Assembly: GCF_900143065.1 (NCBI RefSeq)
Contig: NZ_FRCX01000006.1
Location: 372,001-436,000 of the forward strand
Reading direction: 5' to 3'
DNA from: Duganella sacchari
GTDB taxonomy: Bacteria > Pseudomonadota > Gammaproteobacteria > Burkholderiales > Burkholderiaceae_D
Length of the DNA stretch: 64,000 bases
Each line of letters starts with the position of its first letter. Within the stretch, counting starts at the first letter, position 1. Under the pieces are notes generated by a model. The model had not been told where the DNA came from. It saw only the letters and a list, made by a program, of their open reading frames with translations, and searched no databases. Shown here in pieces: positions 24,883-34,664 of this stretch. The position numbers and the translations under genes were made by a program.

Positions 24883-25872
24883 ATGTACGCACAACTGGTA
24901 GAGACCGGCTTGAAACAGGTCCGCACGGCCGACGACATGAGCGCCGAAGAGCGCGCGTTCCAGGCCCGTATTGACGAGGGCATCAAAATCGAGGCCAAGG
25001 ACTGGATGCCCGAAGCCTACCGCAAAACCCTGATACGCCAGATCTCGCAGCACGCCCACTCGGAAATCGTCGGCCAGCTGCCGGAAGGGAACTGGGTCAC
25101 GCGCGCGCCCACGCTCAAGCGCAAATCCATCCTGCTGGCCAAGATCCAAGACGAAGCCGGCCACGGCCTCTACCTGTACAGCGCCGCCGAAACGCTGGGC
25201 GTATCGCGCGATGAACTGCTGGCCGCGCTGCACAGCGGCAAAGCCAAATACTCCAGCATCTTCAACTACCCGACCCTGAGCTGGGCCGACATGGGCGCGA
25301 TCGGCTGGCTGGTGGACGGCTCGGCCATCATCAACCAGATCCCGCTGTGCCGCTGCTCGTATGGCCCGTATGCGCGCGCCATGATCCGCGTGTGCAAGGA
25401 AGAGTCGTTCCACGCGCGCCAGGGCTACGACATCATGCTGTCGCTATGCCGCGGCACGCCCGAACAGAAAGCCATGGCGCAGGACGCGCTGAACCGCTGG
25501 TGGTGGCCGTCGCTGATGATGTTTGGCCCGTCGGACGCCGAGTCGGTCAACAGCGCGCAATCGGCCGCGTGGCGCATCAAGCTGTTCTCCAACGACGAAC
25601 TGCGCCAGCGCATGGTCGACCAGACCGTGCCGCAGGCCGAATACCTGGGCCTGACCGTGCCCGATCCTGACCTGAAGTGGAATGCCGAACGTGGCCACTA
25701 CGACTTCGGCGCCATCGACTGGGCCGAATTCCATAACGTCCTCAAAGGCAATGGGCCGTGCAACCGCGAGCGCCTGCGCACCCGCGTGCAAGCCTGGGAC
25801 GATGGCGAGTGGTTCCGCGACGCGCTGGTCGCCCACGCCGACAAACAAGCCGCGCGCGCCGCTGCGGCCTAA
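24883..25872 (+). CDS. paaA: 1,2-phenylacetyl-CoA epoxidase, catalytic subunit PaaA
   Basis: A 329-residue diiron monooxygenase subunit. PaaA, with PaaC, B and E, epoxidises the ring of phenylacetyl-CoA. Typical ferritin-like ligand motifs are [17 protein letters not shown] (E-x2-H) and [12 protein letters not shown] (E-x2-H). The ATG at 24883 is preceded by AAGGAGGAG at good spacing; an in-frame ATG seven codons earlier is inside that site. It opens the twelve-gene paa operon, followed by paaB after 11 bp. Confidence 0.96.
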   Translation: MYAQLVETGLKQVRTADDMSAEERAFQARIDEGIKIEAKDWMPEAYRKTLIRQISQHAHSEIVGQLPEGNWVTRAPTLKRKSILLAKIQDEAGHGLYLYSAAETLGVSRDELLAALHSGKAKYSSIFNYPTLSWADMGAIGWLVDGSAIINQIPLCRCSYGPYARAMIRVCKEESFHARQGYDIMLSLCRGTPEQKAMAQDALNRWWWPSLMMFGPSDAESVNSAQSAAWRIKLFSNDELRQRMVDQTVPQAEYLGLTVPDPDLKWNAERGHYDFGAIDWAEFHNVLKGNGPCNRERLRTRVQAWDDGEWFRDALVAHADKQAARAAAA

Positions 25873-25883
25873 GGAGAGCAAGC

Positions 25884-26168
25884 ATGAGCAAAGAATGGCC
25901 ATTGTGGGAAATCTTCATCCGCAGCCAGCACGGGCTGGCGCACAAGCATGTCGGCAGCCTGCACGCGCCGGACGCCGAGATGGCAGTCAATAACGCGCGC
26001 GACGTTTACACGCGCCGCAATGAAGGCGTCAGCATCTGGGTGGTGCGCGCGGCCGACATCGTTGCCAGCAGTCCTGGCGACAAGGGCGCGCTGTTCGAAC
26101 CGTCCAACAGCAAGGTGTATCGCCATCCAACCTTCTTCCCAATGCCGGAAGAAGTCAAAAACCTGTGA
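25884..26168 (+). CDS. paaB: 1,2-phenylacetyl-CoA epoxidase subunit PaaB
   Basis: A 94-residue small subunit of the phenylacetyl-CoA epoxidase. It matches PaaB across its length: WPLWEIFIRSQHGLAHKHVGSLHA at the N-terminus and NARDVYTRRNEGVSIWVV in the centre. PaaB is thought to bridge the PaaAC catalytic core and the PaaE reductase. AAGGAGAG lies just upstream of the ATG at 25884. The frame is open upstream but only as a shadow of paaA. Confidence 0.95.
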   Translation: MSKEWPLWEIFIRSQHGLAHKHVGSLHAPDAEMAVNNARDVYTRRNEGVSIWVVRAADIVASSPGDKGALFEPSNSKVYRHPTFFPMPEEVKNL

Positions 26169-26176
26169 GGCCGGGT

Positions 26177-26929
26177 ATGGACGATAAGGTCAACTACCTG
26201 CTGCGCCTGGGCGACAATGCGCTGATCCTGAGCCAGCAGCTGTCGCAGTGGTGCGGCAAAGGCCCGGCGCTGGAAGAAGATATGGCGCTGACCAACGTCG
26301 CTTTGGACCTGCTGGGCCAGACCCGCATGTGGTACGAATACGCGGCCGAACTGGAAGGCGCGGGCCGCGACGAAGACACGCTGGCCTATCTGCGCGACGC
26401 CCACGATTTCAAGAACTGCCTGCTGCTCGAACAGCCTAACGGCAATTACGCTGACACGCTGGTGCGCCAGTTCTACTTCGACACCTGGCACTACTTCGTG
26501 ATCGAAGGCCTGACGCGCAGCAGCGACGCGCGCATTGCCGCCATCGCCGAGAAATCGCTGAAAGAAGTTACCTACCACCTGCGCCGCAGCGGCGACCTGA
26601 TGGTGCGCCTCGGCGACGGCACGGAACTGAGCCACGCGCGCACGCAAAACGCCGTCAACGAGTTGTGGATGTACAGCGGCGAAGTGTTCGCCTATGACGC
26701 CGTGGATGAGGCCATGGTGGCCGCCGGCGTGGCGCCCGTCGCCGACGAACTGCGTGCACACTGGCTGGCGCACGTGGCCGAGATCCTGGCCGAAGCCACG
26801 CTGGCCATGCCGTCGGCCGATGCCTGGATGCAGAAGGGTGGCAAGCAAGGCCGCCACAGCGAGCACCTGGGCTACATCCTGGCCGAGATGCAGTTCCTGC
26901 AGCGCGCCTACCCCGGCGCCACCTGGTAA
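26177..26929 (+). CDS. paaC: 1,2-phenylacetyl-CoA epoxidase, structural subunit PaaC
   Basis: A 250-residue PaaA-like ferritin-fold subunit that lacks the full iron site and stabilises PaaA. Recognisable segments are YLLRLGDNALILSQQLSQWCGKGP, LGQTRMWYEYAAELEG and the C-terminal GKQGRHSEHLGYILAEMQFLQRAYPGATW. The ATG at 26177 gives the usual N-terminus; an in-frame GTG at 26165 overlapping the paaB stop is possible and would add four residues. Confidence 0.95.
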   Translation: MDDKVNYLLRLGDNALILSQQLSQWCGKGPALEEDMALTNVALDLLGQTRMWYEYAAELEGAGRDEDTLAYLRDAHDFKNCLLLEQPNGNYADTLVRQFYFDTWHYFVIEGLTRSSDARIAAIAEKSLKEVTYHLRRSGDLMVRLGDGTELSHARTQNAVNELWMYSGEVFAYDAVDEAMVAAGVAPVADELRAHWLAHVAEILAEATLAMPSADAWMQKGGKQGRHSEHLGYILAEMQFLQRAYPGATW

Positions 26930-26943
26930 GCAGCGAGGCCGCC

Positions 26944-27501
26944 ATGACCACCGCCACCGTCGTCCCCGCGCAAGCGGGGATCCATGCAGAGCAAATATGG
27001 GCCTGGCTGGGCGAAGTCCCCGATCCCGAAATCCCCGTCATCTCGATTGTCGACTTGGGCATCGTGCGCGACGTACAGATAGCCGGCGACGGCGCATACG
27101 ACATCACCATCACACCCACGTATTCGGGCTGCCCGGCCATGCAGGTGATTGCCGACGCCATCACCGAGGCGCTGCACGCGCATGGCGTGGCCGAAGTACG
27201 GCTGCACAACCAGCTGTCGCCCGCCTGGACCACCGACTGGATGAGCGAAGCGGGCAAGCTGGCGCTGCAAGGCTATGGCATCGCACCGCCCGCGCAGCAG
27301 GTTATCGACATCAGCGGCCTGCGTGGCGGCGCCCGTGCTGCCGTCTCACGCCGCGCTGCCTCTTCCACACCACGCATCGCCTGTCCGCACTGCGGATCCG
27401 CGCACACCGAGATCACCAGCCAGTTCGGCTCCACGCCCTGCAAAGCGCTGTACAAATGCCTGGCCTGCCGCGAGCCATTCGATTACTTCAAGTGCCACTG
27501 A
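26944..27501 (+). CDS. paaD: Phenylacetate degradation protein PaaD (iron-sulfur maturation factor)
   Basis: A 185-residue DUF59/MIP18-type protein thought to help assemble the metal centres of the epoxidase. The DUF59 core is VPDPEIPVISIVDLGIVRDV and TPTYSGCPAMQVI; the C-terminus carries the PaaD cysteine cluster C-x2-C...C...C-x2-C (CPHCGS to CLACREP). Oddly, residues about 5-14 (TVVPAQAGIH) are encoded by a dispersed palindromic repeat at 26959-26986, so the N-terminus has been reshaped by an inserted repeat while the frame stays open. Confidence 0.93.
   Translation: MTTATVVPAQAGIHAEQIWAWLGEVPDPEIPVISIVDLGIVRDVQIAGDGAYDITITPTYSGCPAMQVIADAITEALHAHGVAEVRLHNQLSPAWTTDWMSEAGKLALQGYGIAPPAQQVIDISGLRGGARAAVSRRAASSTPRIACPHCGSAHTEITSQFGSTPCKALYKCLACREPFDYFKCH
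26959..26986 (+). repeat. Dispersed REP-like palindrome inside paaD
   Basis: The segment contains the hairpin TCCCCGC-GCAA-GCGGGGA (26963-26980) within the wider form GTCGTCCCCGCGCAAGCGGG. This closely matches the widespread bacterial repeat usually seen as GTCATTCCCGCGAAAGCGGG followed by AATCC. Read in the paaD frame it gives VVPAQAGIH, a peptide that recurs in unrelated proteins wherever this repeat enters a gene. No second copy was seen in this window. Confidence 0.8.
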
Positions 27502-27505
27502 GATC

Positions 27506-28585
27506 ATGAGCAAATTCCACCCGCTGACCATCGCCCACGTGCGCAATGAAACGCGCGACACCATCGCCGTCACCTTCAACGTGCCCGCCGAACTGCAGGA
27601 CAGCTTCCGATTCCAGCAAGGCCAGCACCTGACGCTGCGCGCGCAGATCGGTGACGAGGACGTGCGCCGGTCCTACTCGATCTGCTCCGCCGTGCAGGAT
27701 GGCGCGCTGCGCGTCGCCATCAAGCGTACGCAGGGCGGCCTGTTCTCCTGCTGGGCCAACGACACCTTGCAAGTTGGCCAGACACTGGACGTGATGCCGC
27801 CCATGGGCCACTTCAACGTGCCGCTGGACGCCGCCAGCGCCAGGCACTACCTGGCGTTTGCCGCCGGCAGCGGCATCACGCCCATCCTGTCCATTATCAA
27901 GACCACGCTGGCGACAGAACCCAACAGCCGCTTCACGCTTTTCTACGGCAACCGCGCATCGTCCTCGGTGATCTTCAAGGACGAACTGTCCGACCTCAAG
28001 GACATCTACCTGGAGCGCCTGAAACTGGCCTACGTCATGAGCCGCGAGCAGCAGGACATCGAACTGTTCAACGGCCGCATCACCAAAGACAAGGCCGCGC
28101 AATTCCTCAAGTACTGGGCGCGCGTGGAAGACATCGACACCGCCTTCATCTGTGGCCCGGAAGACATGATGCTCGGCGTCTCCGCCGCCTTGCAGGAAGC
28201 CGGCATGCCGAAGCAGAACATCAAGGTTGAACTGTTCGCCGCCAGCATCCCCAAACACCAGCGCCAGCCGCGCGCCGCCGCCAGCACTGCCGTCCATCAG
28301 CAGACCGAAGTCACGGTCATCATGGACGGCAACGCCACCAGCTTCAGCATGGAGCAGGACAAGGAATCGCTGCTCGACGCCGGCCTGCGCGCGGGCCTCG
28401 ACATGCGCTACTCGTGCAAGGGCGGCGTGTGCTCCACGTGCCGCTGCAAGGTCATCGAAGGCCAGGTCGATATGGACGTCAACTATGCCCTTGAAGACTA
28501 CGAAATCGCGCGCGGCTATGTATTGAGCTGCCAGAGCTTCCCCACCACCGCCAAAGTCGTCATCGACTTCGACCAGGCAGAATAA
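27506..28585 (+). CDS. paaE: 1,2-phenylacetyl-CoA epoxidase, reductase subunit PaaE
   Basis: A 359-residue NADPH-dependent reductase. The FAD domain comes first (RRSYSICSAV is the flavin-binding R-x-Y-S motif), then the NAD(P) domain (FAAGSGITPILSIIKTTL). Last is a plant-type [2Fe-2S] domain whose Cys ligands sit in CKGGVCSTC and LSCQ. It passes electrons to the PaaA diiron centre. The ATG at 27506 lies 4 bp after the paaD stop; the frame is open further upstream as a shadow of paaD. Confidence 0.95.
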   Translation: MSKFHPLTIAHVRNETRDTIAVTFNVPAELQDSFRFQQGQHLTLRAQIGDEDVRRSYSICSAVQDGALRVAIKRTQGGLFSCWANDTLQVGQTLDVMPPMGHFNVPLDAASARHYLAFAAGSGITPILSIIKTTLATEPNSRFTLFYGNRASSSVIFKDELSDLKDIYLERLKLAYVMSREQQDIELFNGRITKDKAAQFLKYWARVEDIDTAFICGPEDMMLGVSAALQEAGMPKQNIKVELFAASIPKHQRQPRAAASTAVHQQTEVTVIMDGNATSFSMEQDKESLLDAGLRAGLDMRYSCKGGVCSTCRCKVIEGQVDMDVNYALEDYEIARGYVLSCQSFPTTAKVVIDFDQAE

Positions 28586-28595
28586 CGGAGACACC

Positions 28596-29405
28596 ATGGA
28601 TTACCAGAACATCCTGTTCGACATCAGCGGCGGCGTCGCCACGCTGACGCTGAACCGTCCGGATAAGCTGAACAGCTTCACGCAAGCCATGCATGACGAA
28701 GTGCGCCATGCCATCAAGCGCGTCGCCAGCGCGGCCAGCAGCGGCAACAGCGACGAAGTACGCGTGCTGGTGCTGACCGGCGCCGGGCGCGGTTTCTGCG
28801 CCGGCCAGGACCTGTCCGACCGCGCGGTGGAGCCGGGCGCCCGCGCCGTCGATCTGGGCGACTCGGTCGAGAAAAACTACGCGCCGCTGGTGCAATCGCT
28901 GCGCGCACTGCCGCTGCCCGTGATCTGCGCCGTCAACGGCGTGGCCGCTGGCGCTGGCGCCAATATCGCGCTGGCCTGCGATATTGTGCTGGCCACCCAA
29001 TCCGCTTCGTTTGTCGAAGTGTTCTGCAAACTGGGCCTGGTCCCCGACACCGGCGGCACCTATTTCCTGCCACGCCTGGCCGGCAGCGCGCGCGCCATGG
29101 GCCTGGCCATGCTGGGTGGAAAACTCACGGCCGAAAAGGCCGAAGCCTGGGGCCTGATCTGGAAAGCCATTCCTGACGCGGACTTCGCCGCCGAAGTGCA
29201 AGCGATGGCACGCCACTTTGCCAGCGCGCCGACCAAGGGCCTGGCCTTCACCAAGCAGGCCTTGCACGCCAGTCCGCACAACAGCCTGCAGCAGCAGCTG
29301 GCGCTGGAGTGCGAAATGATGAGCGAACTGGGTCGCAGCGACGACTACCGCGAAGGGGTCAGCGCCTTCATGGAAAAGCGTGCGCCACAATTCAGGGGAC
29401 GCTGA
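28596..29405 (+). CDS. paaG: 1,2-epoxyphenylacetyl-CoA isomerase PaaG
   Basis: A 269-residue crotonase-fold enzyme. PaaG converts the ring epoxide to oxepin-CoA and also isomerises later intermediates. The choice of PaaG over PaaF rests on segments shared with E. coli PaaG: TLTLNRPDKLNSF, GAGRGFCAGQDLSDR, ICAVNGVAAGAGANIAL and the end YREGVSAFMEKRAPQFRGR. The conserved Asp of PaaG is likely the D in LVPDTGGT. There is no separate paaF in the operon. Confidence 0.93.
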   Translation: MDYQNILFDISGGVATLTLNRPDKLNSFTQAMHDEVRHAIKRVASAASSGNSDEVRVLVLTGAGRGFCAGQDLSDRAVEPGARAVDLGDSVEKNYAPLVQSLRALPLPVICAVNGVAAGAGANIALACDIVLATQSASFVEVFCKLGLVPDTGGTYFLPRLAGSARAMGLAMLGGKLTAEKAEAWGLIWKAIPDADFAAEVQAMARHFASAPTKGLAFTKQALHASPHNSLQQQLALECEMMSELGRSDDYREGVSAFMEKRAPQFRGR

Positions 29406-29406
29406 G

Positions 29407-30984
29407 ATGGCGGCCCTGCACACTGACCGCAGCGTCGCCGTCATCGGCAGCGGCGCCATGGGCGCGGGCATCGCGCAAGTGGCTGCCGTTGCCGGCTACA
29501 CCGTGCGCCTGTACGACAGCCGCACGGAAGCCGTGGCCAAAGCCATCGCCGACATCGCCGCCGCGCTGAACAAGCTGGTCGCCAAGCAGCGCATGGACGC
29601 CGTCGATTGCGCCGCTGCCATCGCGCGCCTGCACGCCACACCGGCGCTGGCCGATGTGACCGACGCCGGCCTGGTGGTTGAAGCGATTGTGGAAAACCTC
29701 GACGCCAAACGCGCGCTGTTCGCGCAGCTGGAAGGCATCGTGGCGGACGACTGCATCCTGGCGACCAACACCTCGTCGATCTCTGTCACCGCCATCGCGG
29801 CCGGCCTGCGCGTGCCGGGCCGGCTGGCCGGCATGCACTTCTTCAATCCCGTGCCGTTGATGGCGTTGTGTGAAGTGGTCAGCGGCCTGGCTACCGACGC
29901 CACCGTCGCCCAGACCGTGTATGACACCGCTGCCGCCTGGGGCAAGAACCCGGTGCATGCCAAGTCAACGCCGGGCTTCATCGTCAACCGCGTGGCGCGG
30001 CCGTTCTACGCCGAAGGCTGGCGCCTGCTGAACGAGCAGGCCGCCGATGCCGCCACCATTGACGCCGTGCTGCGTGAAGCGGGCGGCTTCCGCATGGGAC
30101 CTTTCGAGCTCATGGACCTGATCGGCCATGACGTCAACTTCTCCGTCACGCAATCGGTATTCAACGCCTACTTCCAGGACCCGCGCTTCACGCCATCGGT
30201 GCTGCAGCAGGAAATGGTGAATGCCGGTTTCCTCGGCCGCAAGGCGGGGCGCGGCTTTTATCAGTACGGCGACGGCGCCGCCGCGCCGCAAGCGCAGCAG
30301 GAAGCAGCGCAGCGCAAACCGGAATACGTCAGCTACACCATGGAGCAGGGCGCCGCCCATGCGGTGGGCGGCGCGGTGATCGACGCACTGGCGTCGCGCC
30401 TGCGTGCAGCCAACATCGAGATCGTGCAGCGCAAGACGCCAGAAACCATCCGTCCCACTGGCCCGCATGACGACGCGCCAGCCTTCCATTGCAACGGCGC
30501 CGCCGTCTACCTGACCGACGGCCGCAGCGCCACCCAGCGCGCGCGCGACAACCACCATCCTGACACGGTGCTGTTCGACCTGGCGCTGGACTACGGCAGC
30601 GCCAGGCGCATCGCCATTGCCTGCGCCGACCAGTGCTCGCCTGCGGCCTGCCAGGCAGTGGTCGGTCTGCTGCAGGCAGCCGGCTTCACCGTTACACGGC
30701 TCGACGACGTGCCCGGCATGGCGGTGATGCGTACCGTTGCCATGCTGGCCAACGAAGCCGCTGACGCTGTCAACCAGGGCGTCTGCAATGCCGCCGCTGC
30801 CGATACCGCCATGCAGAAAGGCGTCAACTATCCGCGCGGTCCGCTCGCATGGGCCGACGCGGTCGGCATTGAGCACATCGTGCGCGTGCTGGCCAACCTC
30901 GGCGCCAGCTACGGCGAGGACCGTTACCGCGTGTCGCCGCTGTTGCGCCGCAAGCAGGCCAGTGGAGGGCGCTTTCATGAATAA
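29407..30984 (+). CDS. paaH: 3-hydroxyacyl-CoA dehydrogenase PaaH
   Basis: A 525-residue NAD-dependent enzyme that oxidises 3-hydroxyadipyl-CoA. The Rossmann motif VIGSGAMGAGIA starts at residue 11. The catalytic region is GRLAGMHFFNPVPLMALCEVV, with the His of H-F-F-N-P, and TPGFIVNRVARPFYAEG follows. A second 3HCDH C-terminal domain (about 410-520; DDVPGMAVMRTVAMLANEA) makes it the long double-domain type. It starts one base after the paaG stop and overlaps paaI by 8 bp. Confidence 0.94.
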   Translation: MAALHTDRSVAVIGSGAMGAGIAQVAAVAGYTVRLYDSRTEAVAKAIADIAAALNKLVAKQRMDAVDCAAAIARLHATPALADVTDAGLVVEAIVENLDAKRALFAQLEGIVADDCILATNTSSISVTAIAAGLRVPGRLAGMHFFNPVPLMALCEVVSGLATDATVAQTVYDTAAAWGKNPVHAKSTPGFIVNRVARPFYAEGWRLLNEQAADAATIDAVLREAGGFRMGPFELMDLIGHDVNFSVTQSVFNAYFQDPRFTPSVLQQEMVNAGFLGRKAGRGFYQYGDGAAAPQAQQEAAQRKPEYVSYTMEQGAAHAVGGAVIDALASRLRAANIEIVQRKTPETIRPTGPHDDAPAFHCNGAAVYLTDGRSATQRARDNHHPDTVLFDLALDYGSARRIAIACADQCSPAACQAVVGLLQAAGFTVTRLDDVPGMAVMRTVAMLANEAADAVNQGVCNAAAADTAMQKGVNYPRGPLAWADAVGIEHIVRVLANLGASYGEDRYRVSPLLRRKQASGGRFHE

Positions 30985-31495
30985 GCCGCTCGACACGCCA
31001 GCCGTTGCGTCAGCGTCCGCACCAGCGCATGCCGCCGGCCGGCCGGTCGCTGGCAATGCCGCTGAACGCGCGCAGGCGCAGGCTTTGGCGGAGGCGGTTG
31101 GCGCGGCCATGTATGCACGCGATCCCGCCTCGCAAGGCCTGGGCATGCGCATCGACGCCATTGGTCCCGGCCATGCGCGCCTGTCCATGCCGGTGCGCGT
31201 CGACATGCTGAACGGCCACCAGACCTGCCACGGCGGCTTCATCTTCGCGCTGGCCGACAGTGCGTTCGCATTCGCCTGCAACAGCCATAACCTGGTCACC
31301 GTGGGCGCCGGCTGCACCATCGACTACATCGCCCCCGGCCGCGAAGGTGACGTGCTGACTGCGATCGCCGTCGAGCAAACGCTGAGCGGCAAGACCGGCG
31401 TGTACGACGTCAAAGTCAGCAACCAGGATGGCGTCACGATCGCCCTGTTCCGCGGCAAATCGCACCGCATCCAGGGCACCGTGATACCCGCATAA
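30977..31495 (+). CDS. paaI: Hydroxyphenylacetyl-CoA thioesterase PaaI
   Basis: A 172-residue hotdog-fold thioesterase. PaaI releases CoA from stalled pathway intermediates such as phenylacetyl-CoA and its hydroxylated forms. The family signature is MLNGHQTCHGGFIFALADSAFAFACNS, which includes the catalytic Asp and the H-G-G segment. The first 35 residues are Ala/Pro-rich and longer than in E. coli PaaI. The ATG at 30977 lies inside the end of paaH (8-bp overlap) with GGAGGG upstream. Confidence 0.93.
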   Translation: MNKPLDTPAVASASAPAHAAGRPVAGNAAERAQAQALAEAVGAAMYARDPASQGLGMRIDAIGPGHARLSMPVRVDMLNGHQTCHGGFIFALADSAFAFACNSHNLVTVGAGCTIDYIAPGREGDVLTAIAVEQTLSGKTGVYDVKVSNQDGVTIALFRGKSHRIQGTVIPA

Positions 31496-31508
31496 AGAGG
31501 AGACACCG

Positions 31509-32819
31509 ATGGTCCAACGCACACCCGATCCCGCCGATCTGGAGCCGATCGAGCGCGCCAGTCGCGACGAACTGCAAGCGCTGCAACTGCAACGCATGCA
31601 GTGGACGCTGAAGCACGCCTATGAGAACGTGCCGCACTACCGCGCCGCGTTCGACCAGGCAGGCGTGCATCCGGATGATTTGCGCACGCTGGCTGACCTG
31701 GCCAAGTTCCCGTTCACCGGTAAAAAAGACCTGCGTGACAACTATCCCTTCGGCCTGTTCGCCGTACCGCAGGACCGCGTGGTGCGCGTGCATGCGTCGA
31801 GTGGCACCACCGGCAAGCCGACCGTGGTTGGCTACACTCAGAACGATATCGACACCTGGGCGCACGTTGTGGCCCGCTCGATCCGCGCTGCGGGCGGGCG
31901 TCGCGGCGACATGGTGCACATCTCCTACGGCTACGGTCTGTTCACGGGCGGCCTTGGCGCGCACTACGGCGCCGAACGCCTTGGCTGCACTGTCGTGCCC
32001 ATGTCCGGCGGCCAGACCGAAAAACAGGTGCAGCTGATCCAGGACTTCAAGCCATCGATCATCATGGTCACACCGTCCTATATGCTGAACATCATCGAGG
32101 AATTCCAGCGCCAGGGCCTGGACCCTGTCGCCAGCTCGCTCAAGGTCGGCATCTTCGGCGCCGAGCCCTGGACTGACGCCATGCGCGCCGAGATCCAGCA
32201 GCGCGCCGGCATCGATGCCGTTGACATCTACGGCCTGTCGGAAGTGATGGGGCCGGGCGTCGCCAGCGAGTGCATCGAAAGCAAGGACGGCCCGGTGATC
32301 TGGGAAGATCACTTCTACCCGGAGATCATCGATCCTGAAACGGGCGAGGTGCTGCCGGATGGTGAAGAGGGCGAGCTGGTATTCACCTCGCTGAGCAAAG
32401 AGGCGCTGCCCATCATTCGCTACCGCACGCGCGACCTCACGCGCCTGCTGCCGCCCACCTCGCGCAGCATGCGCCGCATCGGCAAGATCACCGGCCGTTC
32501 GGACGACATGCTGATTATCCGTGGCGTCAACGTGTTCCCGACCCAGATCGAGGAATTGATCTGCAAGATGCCGAAACTGGCGCCGCAGTATCAGCTTGTC
32601 ATCAGCCGCGAAGGCCATCTCGACAAACTGGACGTACTGGCAGAACTGCGTCCCGAGACGGCCGCCGGCGACGTGGAAGCGCTGGCGCGCGAGCTGCAGC
32701 AGCGCATCAAGACCAATGTGGGCGTCAGCACCACCGTCAAACTGCTGCCACCCAATGGCATCGAACGCACGCTGACCGGCAAGGCCCGCCGCGTGATCGA
32801 CCAGCGCCCGAAAAACTAA
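31509..32819 (+). CDS. paaK: Phenylacetate-CoA ligase PaaK
   Basis: A 436-residue adenylate-forming ligase that activates phenylacetate to phenylacetyl-CoA, the first step of the pathway. The P-loop SSGTTGKP is at 97-104, the adenine-binding region contains DIYGLSEVMGPG, and GRSDDMLIIRGVNVFPTQIE marks the hinge to the C-terminal domain. Length is typical. It lies 13 bp after paaI and 9 bp before the thiolase gene. Confidence 0.96.
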   Translation: MVQRTPDPADLEPIERASRDELQALQLQRMQWTLKHAYENVPHYRAAFDQAGVHPDDLRTLADLAKFPFTGKKDLRDNYPFGLFAVPQDRVVRVHASSGTTGKPTVVGYTQNDIDTWAHVVARSIRAAGGRRGDMVHISYGYGLFTGGLGAHYGAERLGCTVVPMSGGQTEKQVQLIQDFKPSIIMVTPSYMLNIIEEFQRQGLDPVASSLKVGIFGAEPWTDAMRAEIQQRAGIDAVDIYGLSEVMGPGVASECIESKDGPVIWEDHFYPEIIDPETGEVLPDGEEGELVFTSLSKEALPIIRYRTRDLTRLLPPTSRSMRRIGKITGRSDDMLIIRGVNVFPTQIEELICKMPKLAPQYQLVISREGHLDKLDVLAELRPETAAGDVEALARELQQRIKTNVGVSTTVKLLPPNGIERTLTGKARRVIDQRPKN

Positions 32820-32828
32820 GGAGACAAT

Positions 32829-34034
32829 GTGAATCAAGCTTACATCTGTGACGCCATCCGCACGCCGTTCGGCCGTTATGGCGGCGCCCTGTCCAGCGTA
32901 CGCACGGACGACCTGGCGGCGCTGCCGATTGCCGCACTGATCGCCCGTAACCCCGGCGTCGACTGGACGCGCGTGGACGATGTCTACTACGGCTGCGCCA
33001 ACCAGGCTGGCGAAGATAACCGCAACGTCGCACGCATGGCGGCGCTGCTGGCCGGGTTGCCGGTGGATGTCCCTGCCAGCACTATCAATCGTCTGTGCGG
33101 CTCGTCGCTGGACGCGGTGGGCATGGCGGCGCGCGCCATCAAATCCGGTGAGGCGCAGCTGGTGATTGCGGGCGGCGTGGAGAGCATGTCGCGCGCGCCG
33201 TTCGTCATGGGCAAGGCCGACAGCGCGTTCTCGCGCGCTGCCAAAATCGAGGACACCACCATCGGCTGGCGCTTCGTCAATCCGCTCATGAAGGCGGCGC
33301 ATGGCACCGACTCCATGCCGGAAACGGCGGAAAACGTCGCGCAGGAATTCGGCATCAGCCGCGCCGACCAGGATGCGTTTGCACTGCGCAGCCAGCAGCG
33401 CTGGGCCGCCGCCCACGCAGCTGGTGTGTTTCGCGACGAGATCGTGCCGGTGACGCTGCAGCAGCGCAAAGGGGACCCGAAGATCGTCGATACCGACGAA
33501 CATCCACGTCCGGAGACCACGCTGGAGATGCTGGCCAAGCTCAAAGGCGTGGTGCGTCCCGATGGCAGCGTCACTGCGGGCAACGCATCCGGCGTCAACG
33601 ACGGCGCCTGCGCGATCCTGCTGGCCTCCGCCGCAGCGGCCGAGCAGTACGGCCTGCGCAAGCGCGCGCGCGTGCTGGGCATGGCCACGGCCGGCCTGGC
33701 GCCGCGCATCATGGGCTTCGGCCCGTCGCCGGCGTCGAAGAAGGTGCTGGCGCAGCTGGGCCTTTCCATCGCCGACATGGATGTGATTGAACTCAACGAA
33801 GCGTTTGCCGCACAGGGCCTGGCCGTCACGCGCGACCTTGGGCTGGCCGACGACGCGCCGCACGTCAATCCGAATGGCGGCGCCATCGCCATCGGCCATC
33901 CGCTGGGCGCCTCCGGTGCGCGCCTGGTACTGGCAGCGCTGCACCAGCTGGAACGCACCGGTGGCCGCTATGCGCTGTGCACCATGTGCATCGGTGTGGG
34001 CCAGGGCATCGCCGTCGTTATCGAACGGGTATAG
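32829..34034 (+). CDS. paaJ: 3-oxoadipyl-CoA/3-oxo-5,6-dehydrosuberyl-CoA thiolase PaaJ
   Basis: A 401-residue thiolase with nucleophile Cys90 in NRLCGSS, His357 in GHPLGASGA and the second Cys near 387 in [10 protein letters not shown]. It performs the two thiolytic steps that end in succinyl-CoA and acetyl-CoA. The start is unusual: an ATG at 32827 is followed directly by TGA, so translation must begin at the overlapping GTG (32829), preceded by AAGGAG. PcaF from the beta-ketoadipate route is closely related, but the operon context favours PaaJ. Confidence 0.93.
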   Translation: MNQAYICDAIRTPFGRYGGALSSVRTDDLAALPIAALIARNPGVDWTRVDDVYYGCANQAGEDNRNVARMAALLAGLPVDVPASTINRLCGSSLDAVGMAARAIKSGEAQLVIAGGVESMSRAPFVMGKADSAFSRAAKIEDTTIGWRFVNPLMKAAHGTDSMPETAENVAQEFGISRADQDAFALRSQQRWAAAHAAGVFRDEIVPVTLQQRKGDPKIVDTDEHPRPETTLEMLAKLKGVVRPDGSVTAGNASGVNDGACAILLASAAAAEQYGLRKRARVLGMATAGLAPRIMGFGPSPASKKVLAQLGLSIADMDVIELNEAFAAQGLAVTRDLGLADDAPHVNPNGGAIAIGHPLGASGARLVLAALHQLERTGGRYALCTMCIGVGQGIAVVIERV

Positions 34035-34036
34035 CC

Positions 34037-34648
34037 ATGGTCAAGGTCTACGAAATCAATGGCGTTACTCCGGTGGTCCACCCGACCGCCTATGTTCATC
34101 CCAGCGCAGTATTGATCGGCGACGTCATCGTCGGTCCGCGCTGCTATATCGGCCCGCTGGCGGCGCTGCGCGGCGATTTCGGCCGGCTGATCCTGGAGGA
34201 GGGCGCCAATCTGCAGGACACCTGCGTCATGCACGGCTTCCCCGGTTGCGACACGGTGGTCGAACAGGATGGCCATATCGGCCATGGCGCCGTGCTGCAT
34301 GGCTGCCGCATCGGCCGCAATGCGCTGGTCGGCATGAATAGCGTCATCATGGACAACGCGGTGGTCGGCGCAGACAGCATCGTCGCCGCGATGAGCTTCG
34401 TGCGCGCCGGCATGGAGATCCCGCCACGTAGCCTGGCGGTTGGTTCGCCCGCCAAGGTCGCGCGCGAACTGCGCGACGATGAAATCCAGTGGAAGACCGG
34501 CGGCACCGCGCAGTACCAGGAATTGGCCGTCCGCTCCATGCAGACCATGCGCGAAACCGAGGCGTTGACCGCGCCCGAGCCGGACCGCAAACGCATCCAT
34601 TGGGACAGCGCGCTGCCGCTGCACCTGCACAAGAACGCCTCAGCTTAA
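34037..34648 (+). CDS. paaY: PaaY, left-handed beta-helix thioesterase-like protein
   Basis: A 203-residue gamma-carbonic-anhydrase-like hexapeptide-repeat protein. Repeats run from about residue 14 ([26 protein letters not shown]), with His residues at the metal-binding positions ([20 protein letters not shown]). PaaY is reported to hydrolyse dead-end CoA thioesters that accumulate in the pathway. The ATG at 34037 lies two bases after the paaJ stop. Confidence 0.92.
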   Translation: MVKVYEINGVTPVVHPTAYVHPSAVLIGDVIVGPRCYIGPLAALRGDFGRLILEEGANLQDTCVMHGFPGCDTVVEQDGHIGHGAVLHGCRIGRNALVGMNSVIMDNAVVGADSIVAAMSFVRAGMEIPPRSLAVGSPAKVARELRDDEIQWKTGGTAQYQELAVRSMQTMRETEALTAPEPDRKRIHWDSALPLHLHKNASA

Positions 34649-34664
34649 TCAACGGAGACTCCCC

